Shown in pieces: positions 55,643 through 64,000 of a stretch of 64,000 nt of DNA (positions are counted from its first letter, which is position 1; each line of letters starts with the position of its first letter). The translations under genes were made by a program, and so were the position numbers. The notes beneath the pieces are model-generated. The model was not told where the DNA came from, searched no databases, and saw only the letters and a list, made by a program, of their open reading frames with translations. The DNA is from JANMZO01 sp963763135. Its GTDB lineage: Bacteria; Actinomycetota; Acidimicrobiia; Acidimicrobiales; JANYDT01. The stretch covers positions 704,124 to 768,123 of the forward strand of contig CAVXNJ010000010.1 of NCBI GenBank assembly GCA_963763135.1. Reading direction: 5' to 3'.

Positions 55643-55996
55643 TCACCGTGACTCCACGACAGTCGTGTGGTCGCGTTGTTGGATGAGAACGTCGACGCCG
55701 CCGATGGTGGCGGAGTTGGGCTTCCCGATCAGAAGTTGATTGACCGTTCCAGCCGTGCGAGTCGACGGTAAGGACCAACTGTTCGTCGCGTTGGCGGCGT
55801 AACTGTACGGATTTTGTGAAACGGTTCGACCCTTCTCGGCGCATCCGATTCCATCTTGCAATGAGTGCAAGAGCGAACGTCCACGCGCCAGCGAATGAGG
55901 CCGTTGTACGACGCTCGGAGCTTCAACGCCTGCTCCGTTCATGGCACTCAACGTTGCTGAGCCGCGTGCCATCAAGCGTGGTTCAGCCCGTATCAC
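55643..55996 (-). CDS. Doubtful small reading frame or gene remnant
   Basis: A 117-residue frame whose last 60 residues look protein-like (QNPYSYAANATNSWSLPSTR, LIGKPNSATIGGVDVLIQQR), while the first half is Arg/Ser-rich without pattern. It may be the C-terminal remnant of a surface or pilin-like protein. No family recognised; could be chance. Confidence 0.25.
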   Translation of the reverse strand: MIRAEPRLMARGSATLSAMNGAGVEAPSVVQRPHSLARGRSLLHSLQDGIGCAEKGRTVSQNPYSYAANATNSWSLPSTRTAGTVNQLLIGKPNSATIGGVDVLIQQRDHTTVVESR

Positions 55997-56109
55997 CGGT
56001 CCGGGTGACGGATACGTTCAGGCGACGCGCGAATGCGACCAGAAACGGTCCGGCCTCTTGCGAGGCAACGGAAGAACGGACCTTCTGGTCGCTGCGAACA
56101 GCGTCGCGC

Positions 56110-57027
56110 TTACGCGGCGCCGACCAGGGAACCGTCGAGCCGCCGTAGGACGAGGTGGGCCTGGTGGAACTTGGCGACGGGCTTGAGGAACATCAACGGG
56201 CATGCACCCGCAACGACATCGATGCCGGCGTCCTTGCAGGCCCCGTAGGTAGCATCCGACATCGCCCCAGGGCTCCCCGCTCCGCGAAACAGCCAGACCT
56301 GCTTGATGCCCAGCGCCACGCATTCCTGAACCGCCGCCAGCGCCGCGGGACCGCTCACCATGATCATCACGCCTTCGACCGGAGGGTTGGCTTCGGCAAC
56401 ACGGCTGACGCAGGCAACACCGTTGATCGCCTTGGCTTGCGGATTGGCCGGTACTACGTCGTAGCCGTGCGTCACCAACTCGCGGAAGATGGTGTTGCCG
56501 AACTTCTTCGGGTCAGCCGACGCGCCGACCAACGCAATGCGCTTCAAGGCCAGGAAACGTTGCACAGCATCTGCTTCGACGGTCGTCGGGGCATGTTGCG
56601 AAACGAGACCTTTCACCATGAGCCAACCGGCCACGACGAACGCCACCCCGATGACGGAGTACAGCGGATGGAAGAAGCTGAACTCGCGGATGAACAGCAG
56701 CTCAACGAGCAGCCACCCAACGAGCATGACGCCGGCGAGTTGCGCGTCGAAGCCCGTCTTCGGATGGTGGCTCCAGGCCCGCCGGGCCAGCACCGAGAAC
56801 GGCACACCGACGAGCATCGCGAGGGCCAGCCCACCGAGCACCGGACTGTCGAACGGAAGCCGACGGTTCAACTTGTCACCGATCGACAAGCCTCCGCCGA
56901 TCAGGCCGACCGCACCACCAAAGGCACTGAGTGCTACCAATGCGGCCCCGACACCGAGGCCCCGATACCCATTCGACTGCTGGACGTTGCGTTCAGCACG
57001 TCGTGATCTGTCACTGAGAACAGCCAT
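56110..57027 (-). CDS. Membrane protein with C-terminal CoA-binding domain
   Basis: A 305-residue protein. Residues 20-150 hold about four membrane helices (VGAALVALSAFGGAVGLIGG, VLGGLALAMLVGVPFSVLAR). From about 165 a CoA-binding Rossmann domain of the YccU type follows: RIALVGASADPKKFGNTIFR, YDVVPANPQAKAINGVACVS, EGVMIMVSGPAALAAVQECV and KQVWLFRGAGSPGAMSDATY. The fusion of a membrane part to a CoA-binding domain is uncommon. Follows the DUF4389 gene by 27 bp on the same strand, likely one operon. Confidence 0.85.
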   Translation of the reverse strand: MAVLSDRSRRAERNVQQSNGYRGLGVGAALVALSAFGGAVGLIGGGLSIGDKLNRRLPFDSPVLGGLALAMLVGVPFSVLARRAWSHHPKTGFDAQLAGVMLVGWLLVELLFIREFSFFHPLYSVIGVAFVVAGWLMVKGLVSQHAPTTVEADAVQRFLALKRIALVGASADPKKFGNTIFRELVTHGYDVVPANPQAKAINGVACVSRVAEANPPVEGVMIMVSGPAALAAVQECVALGIKQVWLFRGAGSPGAMSDATYGACKDAGIDVVAGACPLMFLKPVAKFHQAHLVLRRLDGSLVGAA

Positions 57028-57054
57028 GTCGAAGTCCTTTCAAGCGGTGAAGAT

Positions 57055-57636
57055 TCAGTCAGTTGCGAATGGCGGGTACTCGTCGGTCAACATGTAGGCG
57101 TACGCACTGAAGCGAACGCTGACCCGCTGCGACTTCATGACCCACGCGCGTAGTGATTCGGGCCACTTGCCGGTGAAGAGCACGGCGAAGAACGCAGCAA
57201 ACCAGGCGAGGGCTCCGACGAAACCGATGACCATGAGATAGAGCGCGGCTGGGATGGCCCAGATAAAGCGCAGGCCGACCGTCAGCCGGTTCCGGTCGGT
57301 GAGTACCGGGCGGACCGTAAGACTGACCGGAGATCCGCCCGGTTCATCCGATGTCATGTCGAAGGTGAAGGGCGGATAGCTCGAGTAGAGGAACCCGGCG
57401 TACAGCTGGGCCCTCGTCGAGTAGCGAAGGATGAAGACCTGGAAGTTCGCCAGGCTCGCCGGAAGTTTCCCGGTGAATACGATGGCGAACCACGTGATGA
57501 CAGAGATCGCGCCCGAGACGTAACCGAGTGCGCCAGCGATGATCAGGTGCGGGATCGCAAGAATCCACTGCACCAGTGGTCGCCAGTTCTCAAGCCGTTC
57601 CGGGGTTTCTACGTCGATTGATGCTGGATAGTCCAT
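57055..57636 (-). CDS. DUF4389 membrane protein
   Basis: A 193-residue protein with two similar halves, each with a helix pair and a TGK(L/W)P(A/E)SL loop: ISVITWFAIVFTGKLPASLA and LAWFAAFFAVLFTGKWPESL. Each ends in an amphipathic stretch leading to YPPF. This is the DUF4389 pattern. Function unknown. First gene of a two-gene operon with the CoA-binding protein. Confidence 0.88.
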   Translation of the reverse strand: MDYPASIDVETPERLENWRPLVQWILAIPHLIIAGALGYVSGAISVITWFAIVFTGKLPASLANFQVFILRYSTRAQLYAGFLYSSYPPFTFDMTSDEPGGSPVSLTVRPVLTDRNRLTVGLRFIWAIPAALYLMVIGFVGALAWFAAFFAVLFTGKWPESLRAWVMKSQRVSVRFSAYAYMLTDEYPPFATD

Positions 57637-57779
57637 GGTGGCCTCTCAACAGACGTTGATGGTTGGGTGCGAAACCAAAAGGTTCCGGCGCCATCGAGTA
57701 TGCGCGCTTAGGGTATCGAACCCTAGAGCACTTGGTCCCTGGATGCATGAGCCACCTGTCGGCGAGACTAGCCGGTGAT

Positions 57780-58349
57780 ATGAGAATCGTTCGGGGCCCG
57801 GAGGCCGAGCTCGCACCCGCGTTGCGCGCTCAGGTCCTCACGCTGCAAGACCAAGCTTGGCCCGGGGACCCCGGGCCTGAGTCGTCGCAAACGCACGATC
57901 CGCTGCTCCAACCAGTGTCGCTCCTGCTATTGCACGAAGACGACACCGTGGTCGCCGCGCTCGACGTGCTGACGAAGACAATCTTCCACTCCGGCGCAAG
58001 GTACACGGCGAGCGGGCTCAGCACGGTGGTCACCGCCCCGGCGCACCGGTCACGCGGCTACGGGCACCGCCTGGTCGTTGCCGCCCGCGAGTACATCGGG
58101 TCGAGCGGCGCTGACATCGGGATCTTCACCTGCGACCCACCCCTGGCCGGCTTCTACGAGCGCGCCGGCTGGACCGTGCTGACCGGAACCGTGATCGTCG
58201 GTGGCTCGCCCGCTCGGCCGTTCCCGAGCGATGAGTTGGGCAAGGTGACGATGGGATCGTTCTTCTCGACGAAGGCACGCTCCAACGCCGCGGACTTCGT
58301 CGGAAGCCGAATCGAACTGTTCCCCGGTGAGATTGACCGCCTTTGGTGA
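57780..58349 (+). CDS. GNAT-family N-acetyltransferase
   Basis: A 189-residue GNAT protein. The acetyl-CoA loop is TVVTAPAHRSRGYGHRLVVA with the R-G-Y-G-H core, and the C-terminal part is DIGIFTCDPPLAGFYERAGW. Its layout resembles aminoglycoside 2'-acetyltransferase relatives, but substrate is not deducible. The ATG at 57780 is chosen; upstream in-frame starts at 57747 and 57663 are possible. Confidence 0.8.
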   Translation: MRIVRGPEAELAPALRAQVLTLQDQAWPGDPGPESSQTHDPLLQPVSLLLLHEDDTVVAALDVLTKTIFHSGARYTASGLSTVVTAPAHRSRGYGHRLVVAAREYIGSSGADIGIFTCDPPLAGFYERAGWTVLTGTVIVGGSPARPFPSDELGKVTMGSFFSTKARSNAADFVGSRIELFPGEIDRLW

Positions 58350-58403
58350 CGCGATTCGACCGTCGACGACGAGTCGCCGACGAATCGGCGACGCTAAGCG
58401 CGC

Positions 58404-59747
58404 TTAGTGACTCGCGTGACGGCGGAAGTGGTTGATCTTGTCTTCGCCGACCTTGGCCCGGAACTCGGGATCGTCGATGCCCATGCCTTCTTCGGGAGCG
58501 AGACACAGCACGCCGATCTTGCCTTCGTGCAGGTTGTGGTGCACCTGGTACGCAGCGTCGCCGACCTGATCGAGGCCGTACACGGCGGAGACCATCGGCT
58601 GAATCTTGCCCTGCGAAATGAGCTTGTTCGCGGCGTAGGCCTCGGAGTAGTTCGCGAAGTGCGAGGACAGGATCCGCTTCAGCTTCATCCAGAGGTGGCG
58701 GTTGTCGTATTCGATCATGTAGCCGCTCGTTGCCGCACACGTGATGATCGTGCCGGCACGCTTCGCGATGAACACCGAAGCGCCCATCGTGGATCGGCCG
58801 GGATGTTCGAAGACGATGTCGGGATCTTCACCGACGAGAGCGCGAACGTCGGCACCAAGGCGCCGCCATTCCTTTTCGTCCTGCGTCGTTTCGTTCGACC
58901 AGAACTTGTAGCCGGCGGCCTTTCGGTCGATTACATGCTCGCAACCCATGCCGTGGAGTAGGTCGACCTTGTCGGCACTCGAGACGACGCCAACGGGGAT
59001 GCCGCCTCCGTTGAGCACGTACTGCACGGCATAACCGCCAATGCCACCCGTGGCACCCCAGATGAACACGACGTCGCCCTGCTTCATGCGGGCACCGTTG
59101 TGGCCGACGAGCATGCGATAGCTGGTCGAGTTGCACAGCGCGTTGCTGGCCGCTTCCTCCCAGCTCAGGTGCTTGGGTTTGGGCATCAGCTGGTTGGCCT
59201 TCACGACGGCGATGTCGGCGAGCCCGCCGAAGTTCGTTTCGAAGCCCCAGATGCGCTGGTTGGCGGCGAGCATCGAGTCGTCGTGGGCGCTCGGGTCCTG
59301 GTCGTCGACGTGGTTGCAGTGGATCGTGACGCGGTCCCCCGGCTTCCAGTTACGCACGGCCGAACCGACGCGCAGAACGACGCCCGAGCCGTCGGAGCCG
59401 ATCACGTGGTACGGCAGGTCGTGGCGCTTGCCCCACTGGCCTTCGCGACCGAGGCGGCTGAGGAAACCGAACGTCGGCAGCGGTTCGAAGATCGACGTCC
59501 ACACTGAGTTGAAGTTGATCGAACTGGCCATAATGGCCACGTAGGCCTCATCGGGCGCGAGCTCGGGGAGGGCGACATCTTGAACGTGCAGGCTCTTGCG
59601 TGGATCCTTCTCGTTCGAGGCCATGCCTTCGAACATTGACTGCTCATCCTTGAGCACGACTGCAGCGCGATAGGACTCCGGAAGCGGGAGCGCGGCAATG
59701 TCGGCGCCGGAAGCACCGGCGTTTATGGCGGCGAGAATCTCTTGCAT
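58404..59747 (-). CDS. ccr: Crotonyl-CoA carboxylase/reductase
   Basis: A 447-residue zinc-less medium-chain dehydrogenase of the Ccr family. Signatures are YVAIMASSINFNSVWTSIFE, LPYHVIGSDGSGVVLRVGSA, CNHVDDQDPSAHDDSMLA, IWGFETNFGGLADIAVVKAN, the NADPH loop WGATGGIGGYAVQYVL at about 235, FEHPGRSTMGASVFIAKRAG and the end EDKINHFRRH. Ccr reductively carboxylates crotonyl-CoA to ethylmalonyl-CoA. It serves acetate assimilation (ethylmalonyl-CoA pathway) or polyketide extender supply. It faces a thiolase gene divergently over about 117 bp, and both supply early steps of the same pathway. Confidence 0.93.
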   Translation of the reverse strand: MQEILAAINAGASGADIAALPLPESYRAAVVLKDEQSMFEGMASNEKDPRKSLHVQDVALPELAPDEAYVAIMASSINFNSVWTSIFEPLPTFGFLSRLGREGQWGKRHDLPYHVIGSDGSGVVLRVGSAVRNWKPGDRVTIHCNHVDDQDPSAHDDSMLAANQRIWGFETNFGGLADIAVVKANQLMPKPKHLSWEEAASNALCNSTSYRMLVGHNGARMKQGDVVFIWGATGGIGGYAVQYVLNGGGIPVGVVSSADKVDLLHGMGCEHVIDRKAAGYKFWSNETTQDEKEWRRLGADVRALVGEDPDIVFEHPGRSTMGASVFIAKRAGTIITCAATSGYMIEYDNRHLWMKLKRILSSHFANYSEAYAANKLISQGKIQPMVSAVYGLDQVGDAAYQVHHNLHEGKIGVLCLAPEEGMGIDDPEFRAKVGEDKINHFRRHASH

Positions 59748-59864
59748 ATTCTCATGATGTCTAGTGCATATGCACGGTTTCTATTCAATCCGGACGGTCC
59801 CGGTTTGAGCTGGCAAGATGGTGCACTTACCGTGGATGCACTACCAACCTTTCTGGAGGCCCCA

Positions 59865-61046
59865 ATGTCCGGTTCAGTCATCGTTGCTGGAGCACGTACA
59901 CCAATCGGCAAACTGGCCGGCGGACTCGCTGGTTTCAGCGCTTCTGACCTGGGCGGATTCGCTATCAGGGAGGCGCTCAAACGAGCCGGTGTCGCCCCGG
60001 AGACTGTCGATTACGTGTTGATGGGTCAGGTGCTGCTCGCCGGTGGCGGCCAGATGACCGCTCGGCAGGCGGCGGTGTCCGGTGGCATTCCGATGTCCGT
60101 CCCGTCGGCCGTCGTAAACAAGGTCTGCCTTTCGGGCATCAACTCCATCTACCAGGCTGACCTGCTGATCCGCTCGGGTGAAGCCGACATCGTCGTGGCC
60201 GGTGGCATGGAGTCCATGACCAATGCGCCATACCTGCTTCCCGACGCCCGCAGCGGCATGCGGCTCGGCGACAAGAAGGTCATCGACTCGATGATGTACG
60301 ACGGCCTCACCTGTGCCTTCGACAAGGTGGCGATGGGCCTCGGCACCGAGCGTTACGGGCAGAAGGCCGGTATCGCCCGGGCAGCCCAAGACGAGCTGTC
60401 CGCCCGGTCCCATGAGCGCGCGGCCGCCGCAATCAAAGACGGCAAGTTCGCAGAGGAGATCGTTCCGGTCGCCGTGCCGCAGCGCAAAGGTGACCCGATC
60501 ATGATCGACACCGACGAAGGCGTGCGTCCCGGCACCACCGTCGAGTCCCTCGCCAGCCTGAAGCCGAGCTTCGACCCACAGGGCACAATCACCGCCGGCA
60601 ACGCATCCCAGATCTCCGACGGCGGCTCAGCCGTCATCGTGATGTCAGCCGCGAAGGCCAAGGAGCTCGGTTGCACCGTGCTGGCCGAGATCGTGTCGTT
60701 CGGCATGGTCGCCGGCCCCGACGCGTCGCTGCTGCTTCAGCCGGCCAACGCCATTCGCAAGGCGCTGTCGAAGGCGTCGCTGTCGGTCAGCGACGTGAAC
60801 CTCTTCGAGATGAACGAGGCGTTCGCCTCGGTCGCTCTCGCGTCCACCGCGGACCTCGCGGTGAGCGACGACATCGTCAACGTGAACGGCGGCGCCATCG
60901 CCCTCGGTCACCCAATCGGTGCTTCCGGCAACCGGATCGTGCTCTCCCTCGCGATGGAACTCCGCCGCCGCGGTGGTGGCATCGGCGCTGCGGCTCTCTG
61001 CGGCGGTGGCGGCCAGGGCGACGGCATGATCATCCGGGTTTCCTAA
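59865..61046 (+). CDS. Acetyl-CoA C-acetyltransferase (thiolase)
   Basis: A 393-residue thiolase. Active-site Cys lies in NKVCLSGINSIYQADL at about residue 88, His in GGAIALGHPIGASGNRIVLS at about 348 and the second Cys in AALCGGGGQGDGM at about 378. The start MSGSVIVAGARTPIGKLAGG has GGAGG 7 nt upstream; a longer in-frame start at 59742 overlaps the ccr start and is rejected. It condenses two acetyl-CoA, the entry step towards crotonyl-CoA. Confidence 0.92.
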   Translation: MSGSVIVAGARTPIGKLAGGLAGFSASDLGGFAIREALKRAGVAPETVDYVLMGQVLLAGGGQMTARQAAVSGGIPMSVPSAVVNKVCLSGINSIYQADLLIRSGEADIVVAGGMESMTNAPYLLPDARSGMRLGDKKVIDSMMYDGLTCAFDKVAMGLGTERYGQKAGIARAAQDELSARSHERAAAAIKDGKFAEEIVPVAVPQRKGDPIMIDTDEGVRPGTTVESLASLKPSFDPQGTITAGNASQISDGGSAVIVMSAAKAKELGCTVLAEIVSFGMVAGPDASLLLQPANAIRKALSKASLSVSDVNLFEMNEAFASVALASTADLAVSDDIVNVNGGAIALGHPIGASGNRIVLSLAMELRRRGGGIGAAALCGGGGQGDGMIIRVS

Positions 61047-61061
61047 CCGCGGATCCTTCGT

Positions 61062-61090
61062 TCCCCGGGACTTCTTCAGAGTCCCGGGGA
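61062..61090. terminator. Hairpin between convergent genes
   Basis: TCCCCGGGACT and AGTCCCGGGGA form a perfect 11-bp stem around TCTTCAG, 15 bp after the thiolase stop and just before the end of the convergent gene. No T-run. Confidence 0.65.
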
Positions 61091-61091
61091 G

Positions 61092-61862
61092 TCATTCCGC
61101 AGGCGCTTCGTTCGCTACGGCGACGAGAAGTCGGAAATTCATAGTCTTGGCCGAACCTGTTTCCGTGGCAGGCGCGGGCGATGCGGCCGATGCGGGAGAC
61201 TCTGCAACTCCCACAGCCGATTGGCCGGCAGCGCTCGACAGTGAATGCAAGACGCCCGAGAACGTGATGTGCCCGTCTTTGGGCGGCCGCTCACGCAACA
61301 CCGCGATCGCCGCGACCGGAGGTGCGACGGTGAAGGTGGATCCGAGAAATCCCAACGTCTCCATTTCATCGGTCACGAACGCCGCAACCGGAGCATCGGG
61401 AGCGTCGTCGAAGCGCACATCGCCCGCGACATCGCCCTCAGCCTGCACACGCATCATGACGATCGGGGCCGGTTCCCCCTCCCACTCCTCGGTCCAGGCC
61501 GAAGCCGAGACCACGGTCTCGGGCGTGGTCGCCGCTGAACTCGACACCGACAGGATCGCAGCCAACGCACCGTCGTCGGCCGTTCTCCGTTGAACGTCGT
61601 CAATGATCGCCCACCATTCGCCCACCGCCGAAGGCACGAGTTGGTTGTCGTTCGCGGTTGATGCGCCCGGGAGCGCCCGGATCATGTCGACCACGCTCGT
61701 TTCGACTTCACCGCGCCACCAACCGATCTCCCTCGCTCCGGAAGGAGCAGCAGCGGAACCTCCGCTTACGGCGCGTTGAACCTGACCGTCATCGGTGACC
61801 GAAACGGTTTCCACAGCCTCGTCGGAGGCCCGACGAAACTCGAATCGAATCAACTCAGCCAT
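61092..61862 (-). CDS. Unknown protein next to the putative cargo gene
   Basis: A 256-residue protein. The first half is mixed alpha-beta (ELIRFEFRRASDEAVETVSV, EIGWWRGEVETSVVDMIRAL, WWAIIDDVQRR), then an Ala/Pro/Ser-rich linker, and the end FRLLVAVANE. No catalytic motif or family recognised. It follows the HEYGH protein gene by 69 bp on the same strand, so it may be an immunity, chaperone or partner protein. That is inference from context only. Confidence 0.6.
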   Translation of the reverse strand: MAELIRFEFRRASDEAVETVSVTDDGQVQRAVSGGSAAAPSGAREIGWWRGEVETSVVDMIRALPGASTANDNQLVPSAVGEWWAIIDDVQRRTADDGALAAILSVSSSAATTPETVVSASAWTEEWEGEPAPIVMMRVQAEGDVAGDVRFDDAPDAPVAAFVTDEMETLGFLGSTFTVAPPVAAIAVLRERPPKDGHITFSGVLHSLSSAAGQSAVGVAESPASAASPAPATETGSAKTMNFRLLVAVANEAPAE

Positions 61863-61931
61863 GAAGCGCCCTACGACAGGTCAGTCGATCAGCAGCGATG
61901 GGGTGGGCCATCGGATCGGTATCAGCGTCGA

Positions 61932-64000
61932 TCACCGGGTCACCTCGGCCTTGAAACTCTCTTCGGTCGGCAGCTTCAGGTTCGTGTTGAACTGATCGAG
62001 GACGGGGGCCATGAAATCGGACCGGAATCCAGCCTTCGACGTGTCATTGCTCGACATGACCGAGCTCGATGACAAGCGAACGTCGACGCCGGGTGAACCC
62101 CGCTTCGGCTCGGAACTCGGACCGTCGTAGCTCTTGGTGTTCTGCTGCGACTTGAGCAGGTTGTACATGTGGTCGGCGACCTTTCGAATTTCCGGGTCCG
62201 GCGCCGACTTGGCCGCCAGAGCTCCAGCCGGGATCGACATGGCGGCGTTGACCTCGTTCTCGATCGCGCCCTGGAGGGTCTCAAACTGCGCCTTGGCCCG
62301 CGGTTGGATGGCATCCGATACGAACGTCTCAACCGCCTTGCGCCCACTGGCGCGAGCCGTGCTGCGAACAAGCCCGAGCACACCCACATACAAATCGTGC
62401 ACCGACTTCATGCGCTTCGTTGCCCCACCCTTCACCGCCGCCTCGGCTGCCGCGATCACCTGGGGGCTGACAATGGCCGCCGTGTACTTCGCATCGAGAC
62501 CCTTGCCCGGATTGGACCATTCCGCAGGTACGGCGTCCAACTGGCTGAGCAAACTGGTCGAGGGGCTGACCTTCGGAACGCCGCCGATCATGTTGTCGAC
62601 CACCGAGGCGCCACTGGTCTTCACCGCACCACCGGTCGCAGCATCCGTAACGTTGGCCGAGAAATCCGCGGAGATCGTGGTGCTCGTGCCATCGGCGCCG
62701 GTCGCGGTGAACGCCTTGAACGCCGTCTTGCGCCAGGATTCCCACTCCCGATTGAAGGCGTCGAACATGGCTGTCGAGGTGAAGCCGTTCATGGCATCGC
62801 TCCCGACGGTCTTCGCGGGAAGGTGGCTGCCTGACTGGAACGCGACTGCACCAGGCACCGACGGCCGCAGGCCCCGGTTCACGCCTCCCTCCAGCTGCTT
62901 GGACAGATCGGCCCGGAGCGTCGCGTCGCTCCAGGTGGTCGTGACCGCCGACTGAAGTTGCTTCGTGAGGTTCGCCTTCTCGGCCGTGAACTTGGAAAAC
63001 ACCGTTCCCAGTTTGGCGTTGAGCCGATCGAGCACCGGCCCGATCAGCGCGGAAGCGACCATCTGGCGCACCGTCGACTGATCAAGTGCCTTGTCCGCCG
63101 TCTTGGCGCCGCCGCCCATGCGGTGCAGCATCTGGTGGGTCTGATCGTCGCTGCGGGAGTACTCGTCGGGGATGCCCAGCAGGTGCCCGTATTCGTGGGC
63201 GACGATCTGGTCCATGTTCATGTCGCCGTAGTTCTTCTTGGTGTTCATGTACCAGTGGCCCGAGTCGACCGGATGAGCGCCATCACGCTTGGCATCGGTC
63301 TTCGAGCCGAACAACGAAATCGACGTGTGTGACGGCGCTTTGAGATCGAACACCGGAGTAGCGACGAAGCGGACCGGAAGACGGATTTCCCCCGGGGTCG
63401 CGGGGGCCGCCGGGGTCGGGGGCGTGGGGGCCCCACCGGGCTTGGGGGCCGGGGTAACGGCGGGAGCGGGCGCGGGCGCCGGCGTCGGACCGGGTGCGGG
63501 AGTCGGACCGGGTGCGACCGCGGTCTTTTCCTTCCCGACAAAGTCGTAATGGTTCCACGACGTCGTGATTGTCTTGCACTTCGCCGTCGCAAACGAACGG
63601 CGAGGGTCGCCCGGGCGAATCGGCCGTACCTTTCCGATGTCGCGGCTGAAGTTCGGATTCAGGGTTTTGACACCGCCCGGAAAGATGAACTCCCGTTCGT
63701 CACGCGACTGGTCGCGGAATTGGATTCGCACTTCGACCACGACTTCTTTGGCCGAACGGTTCATCTCGTACTTCGTTGCGGGTCCGGTCGAATACGGCGT
63801 GGCCGTGAACTGTTTGTCGGCCGCCGTCGGTGCGGCGATCGGATTGCCCTTGGCATCTTTCAGGCTGGGATCCTCGTAGAGGGTCTCCCTGGTTCCCGGC
63901 GCAGTAATCGGGACGCGCTGGACGCTTCGTTGCGACTGGGTCGGATCAGACCGGAACAGGTTGGCCAGGTTCCGGTTGCCGATGACCGGGGCGAGCGACT
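61932..64000 (-). CDS. Large putative metalloprotease-domain protein, candidate CIS cargo (5' end off window)
   Basis: The frame stays open to base 64000; 689 residues are visible and the start lies outside. Near the visible N-terminus, VIGNRNLANLFR followed by QSQRSVQRV resembles the short motif of eCIS-associated proteins. A Pro/Ala/Gly-rich linker (PTPAPGPTPAPAPAPA) follows. The central domain has DQIVAHEYGHLLGIPDEYSR, a zincin-type HEXXHxxGxxD motif with a possible Met-turn region (HQMLHRMGGG). The C-terminal 350 residues are mostly helical. A secreted or injected protease is plausible; CIS loading is inference. Confidence 0.75.
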   Translation of the reverse strand, partial: SLAPVIGNRNLANLFRSDPTQSQRSVQRVPITAPGTRETLYEDPSLKDAKGNPIAAPTAADKQFTATPYSTGPATKYEMNRSAKEVVVEVRIQFRDQSRDEREFIFPGGVKTLNPNFSRDIGKVRPIRPGDPRRSFATAKCKTITTSWNHYDFVGKEKTAVAPGPTPAPGPTPAPAPAPAVTPAPKPGGAPTPPTPAAPATPGEIRLPVRFVATPVFDLKAPSHTSISLFGSKTDAKRDGAHPVDSGHWYMNTKKNYGDMNMDQIVAHEYGHLLGIPDEYSRSDDQTHQMLHRMGGGAKTADKALDQSTVRQMVASALIGPVLDRLNAKLGTVFSKFTAEKANLTKQLQSAVTTTWSDATLRADLSKQLEGGVNRGLRPSVPGAVAFQSGSHLPAKTVGSDAMNGFTSTAMFDAFNREWESWRKTAFKAFTATGADGTSTTISADFSANVTDAATGGAVKTSGASVVDNMIGGVPKVSPSTSLLSQLDAVPAEWSNPGKGLDAKYTAAIVSPQVIAAAEAAVKGGATKRMKSVHDLYVGVLGLVRSTARASGRKAVETFVSDAIQPRAKAQFETLQGAIENEVNAAMSIPAGALAAKSAPDPEIRKVADHMYNLLKSQQNTKSYDGPSSEPKRGSPGVDVRLSSSSVMSSNDTSKAGFRSDFMAPVLDQFNTNLKLPTEESFKAEVTR

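Overview
The window is GC-rich, densely packed DNA from a bacterial chromosome. Several features point to an actinobacterium: a tiny acyl-CoA carboxylase epsilon subunit next to the beta subunit, a 13E12-type DUF222/HNH gene behind a LexA-like box, proline/glutamine-rich HtrA and Ser/Pro/Thr-rich envelope proteins, and GTG starts. A marine or soil Acidimicrobiia-like lineage is my guess, but the sequence alone does not prove it.

Region 1 (1-19.6 kb, all on the minus strand) is a phage-tail-like contractile injection system (CIS). In transcription order it encodes a DUF4255 end protein, an AAA+ ATPase, a DUF4157 (eCIS core) protein, two tandem secreted HYDIN/ASH-type paralogues with frame damage, a helical candidate cargo protein, an Ig-domain protein with one membrane anchor, the sheath, tube 1, a tail assembly chaperone, a DUF6760 protein, a long disordered protein, tube 2, a LysM tail protein and the start of a VgrG/gpD-like spike that runs off the left edge. 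Baseplate wedge and tape-measure genes are not seen and may lie to the left. A palindrome (consensus TGCCCGATCGGGCA) lies 96-97 nt upstream of three of these start codons, with weaker or differently spaced copies before others. A truncated copy of the DUF4157 promoter and first codons precedes the second HYDIN gene, which shows how the tandem pair arose.

Region 2 (19.8-61 kb) is mostly ordinary chromosome: propionyl/acyl-CoA carboxylase beta and epsilon, an HxlR regulator, a SIMPL protein, a cNMP-sensor protein coupled to a large polyferredoxin/2Fe-2S/FAD fusion, a 5'-3' exonuclease, a lipid kinase/PAP2 phosphatase cluster, an AI-2E-type permease, a GH13 glucan enzyme, a PhoD phosphatase, an OmpR/histidine kinase pair, TrmB, an HtrA protease, an acyltransferase, an HNH endonuclease, methylmalonyl-CoA epimerase, tRNA-Gly, a P450, a large Thr-rich surface protein, a CoA-binding membrane protein, crotonyl-CoA carboxylase/reductase and a thiolase. 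Carboxylase, epimerase, Ccr and thiolase together suggest propionyl-CoA/ethylmalonyl-CoA metabolism.

Region 3 (61.1-64 kb, minus strand) holds an unknown protein and a large protein with an HEYGH metalloprotease motif, open at the right edge. The latter carries an eCIS-type short motif near its visible N-terminal part, so it is a candidate CIS cargo or second CIS locus about 42 kb from the main cluster.
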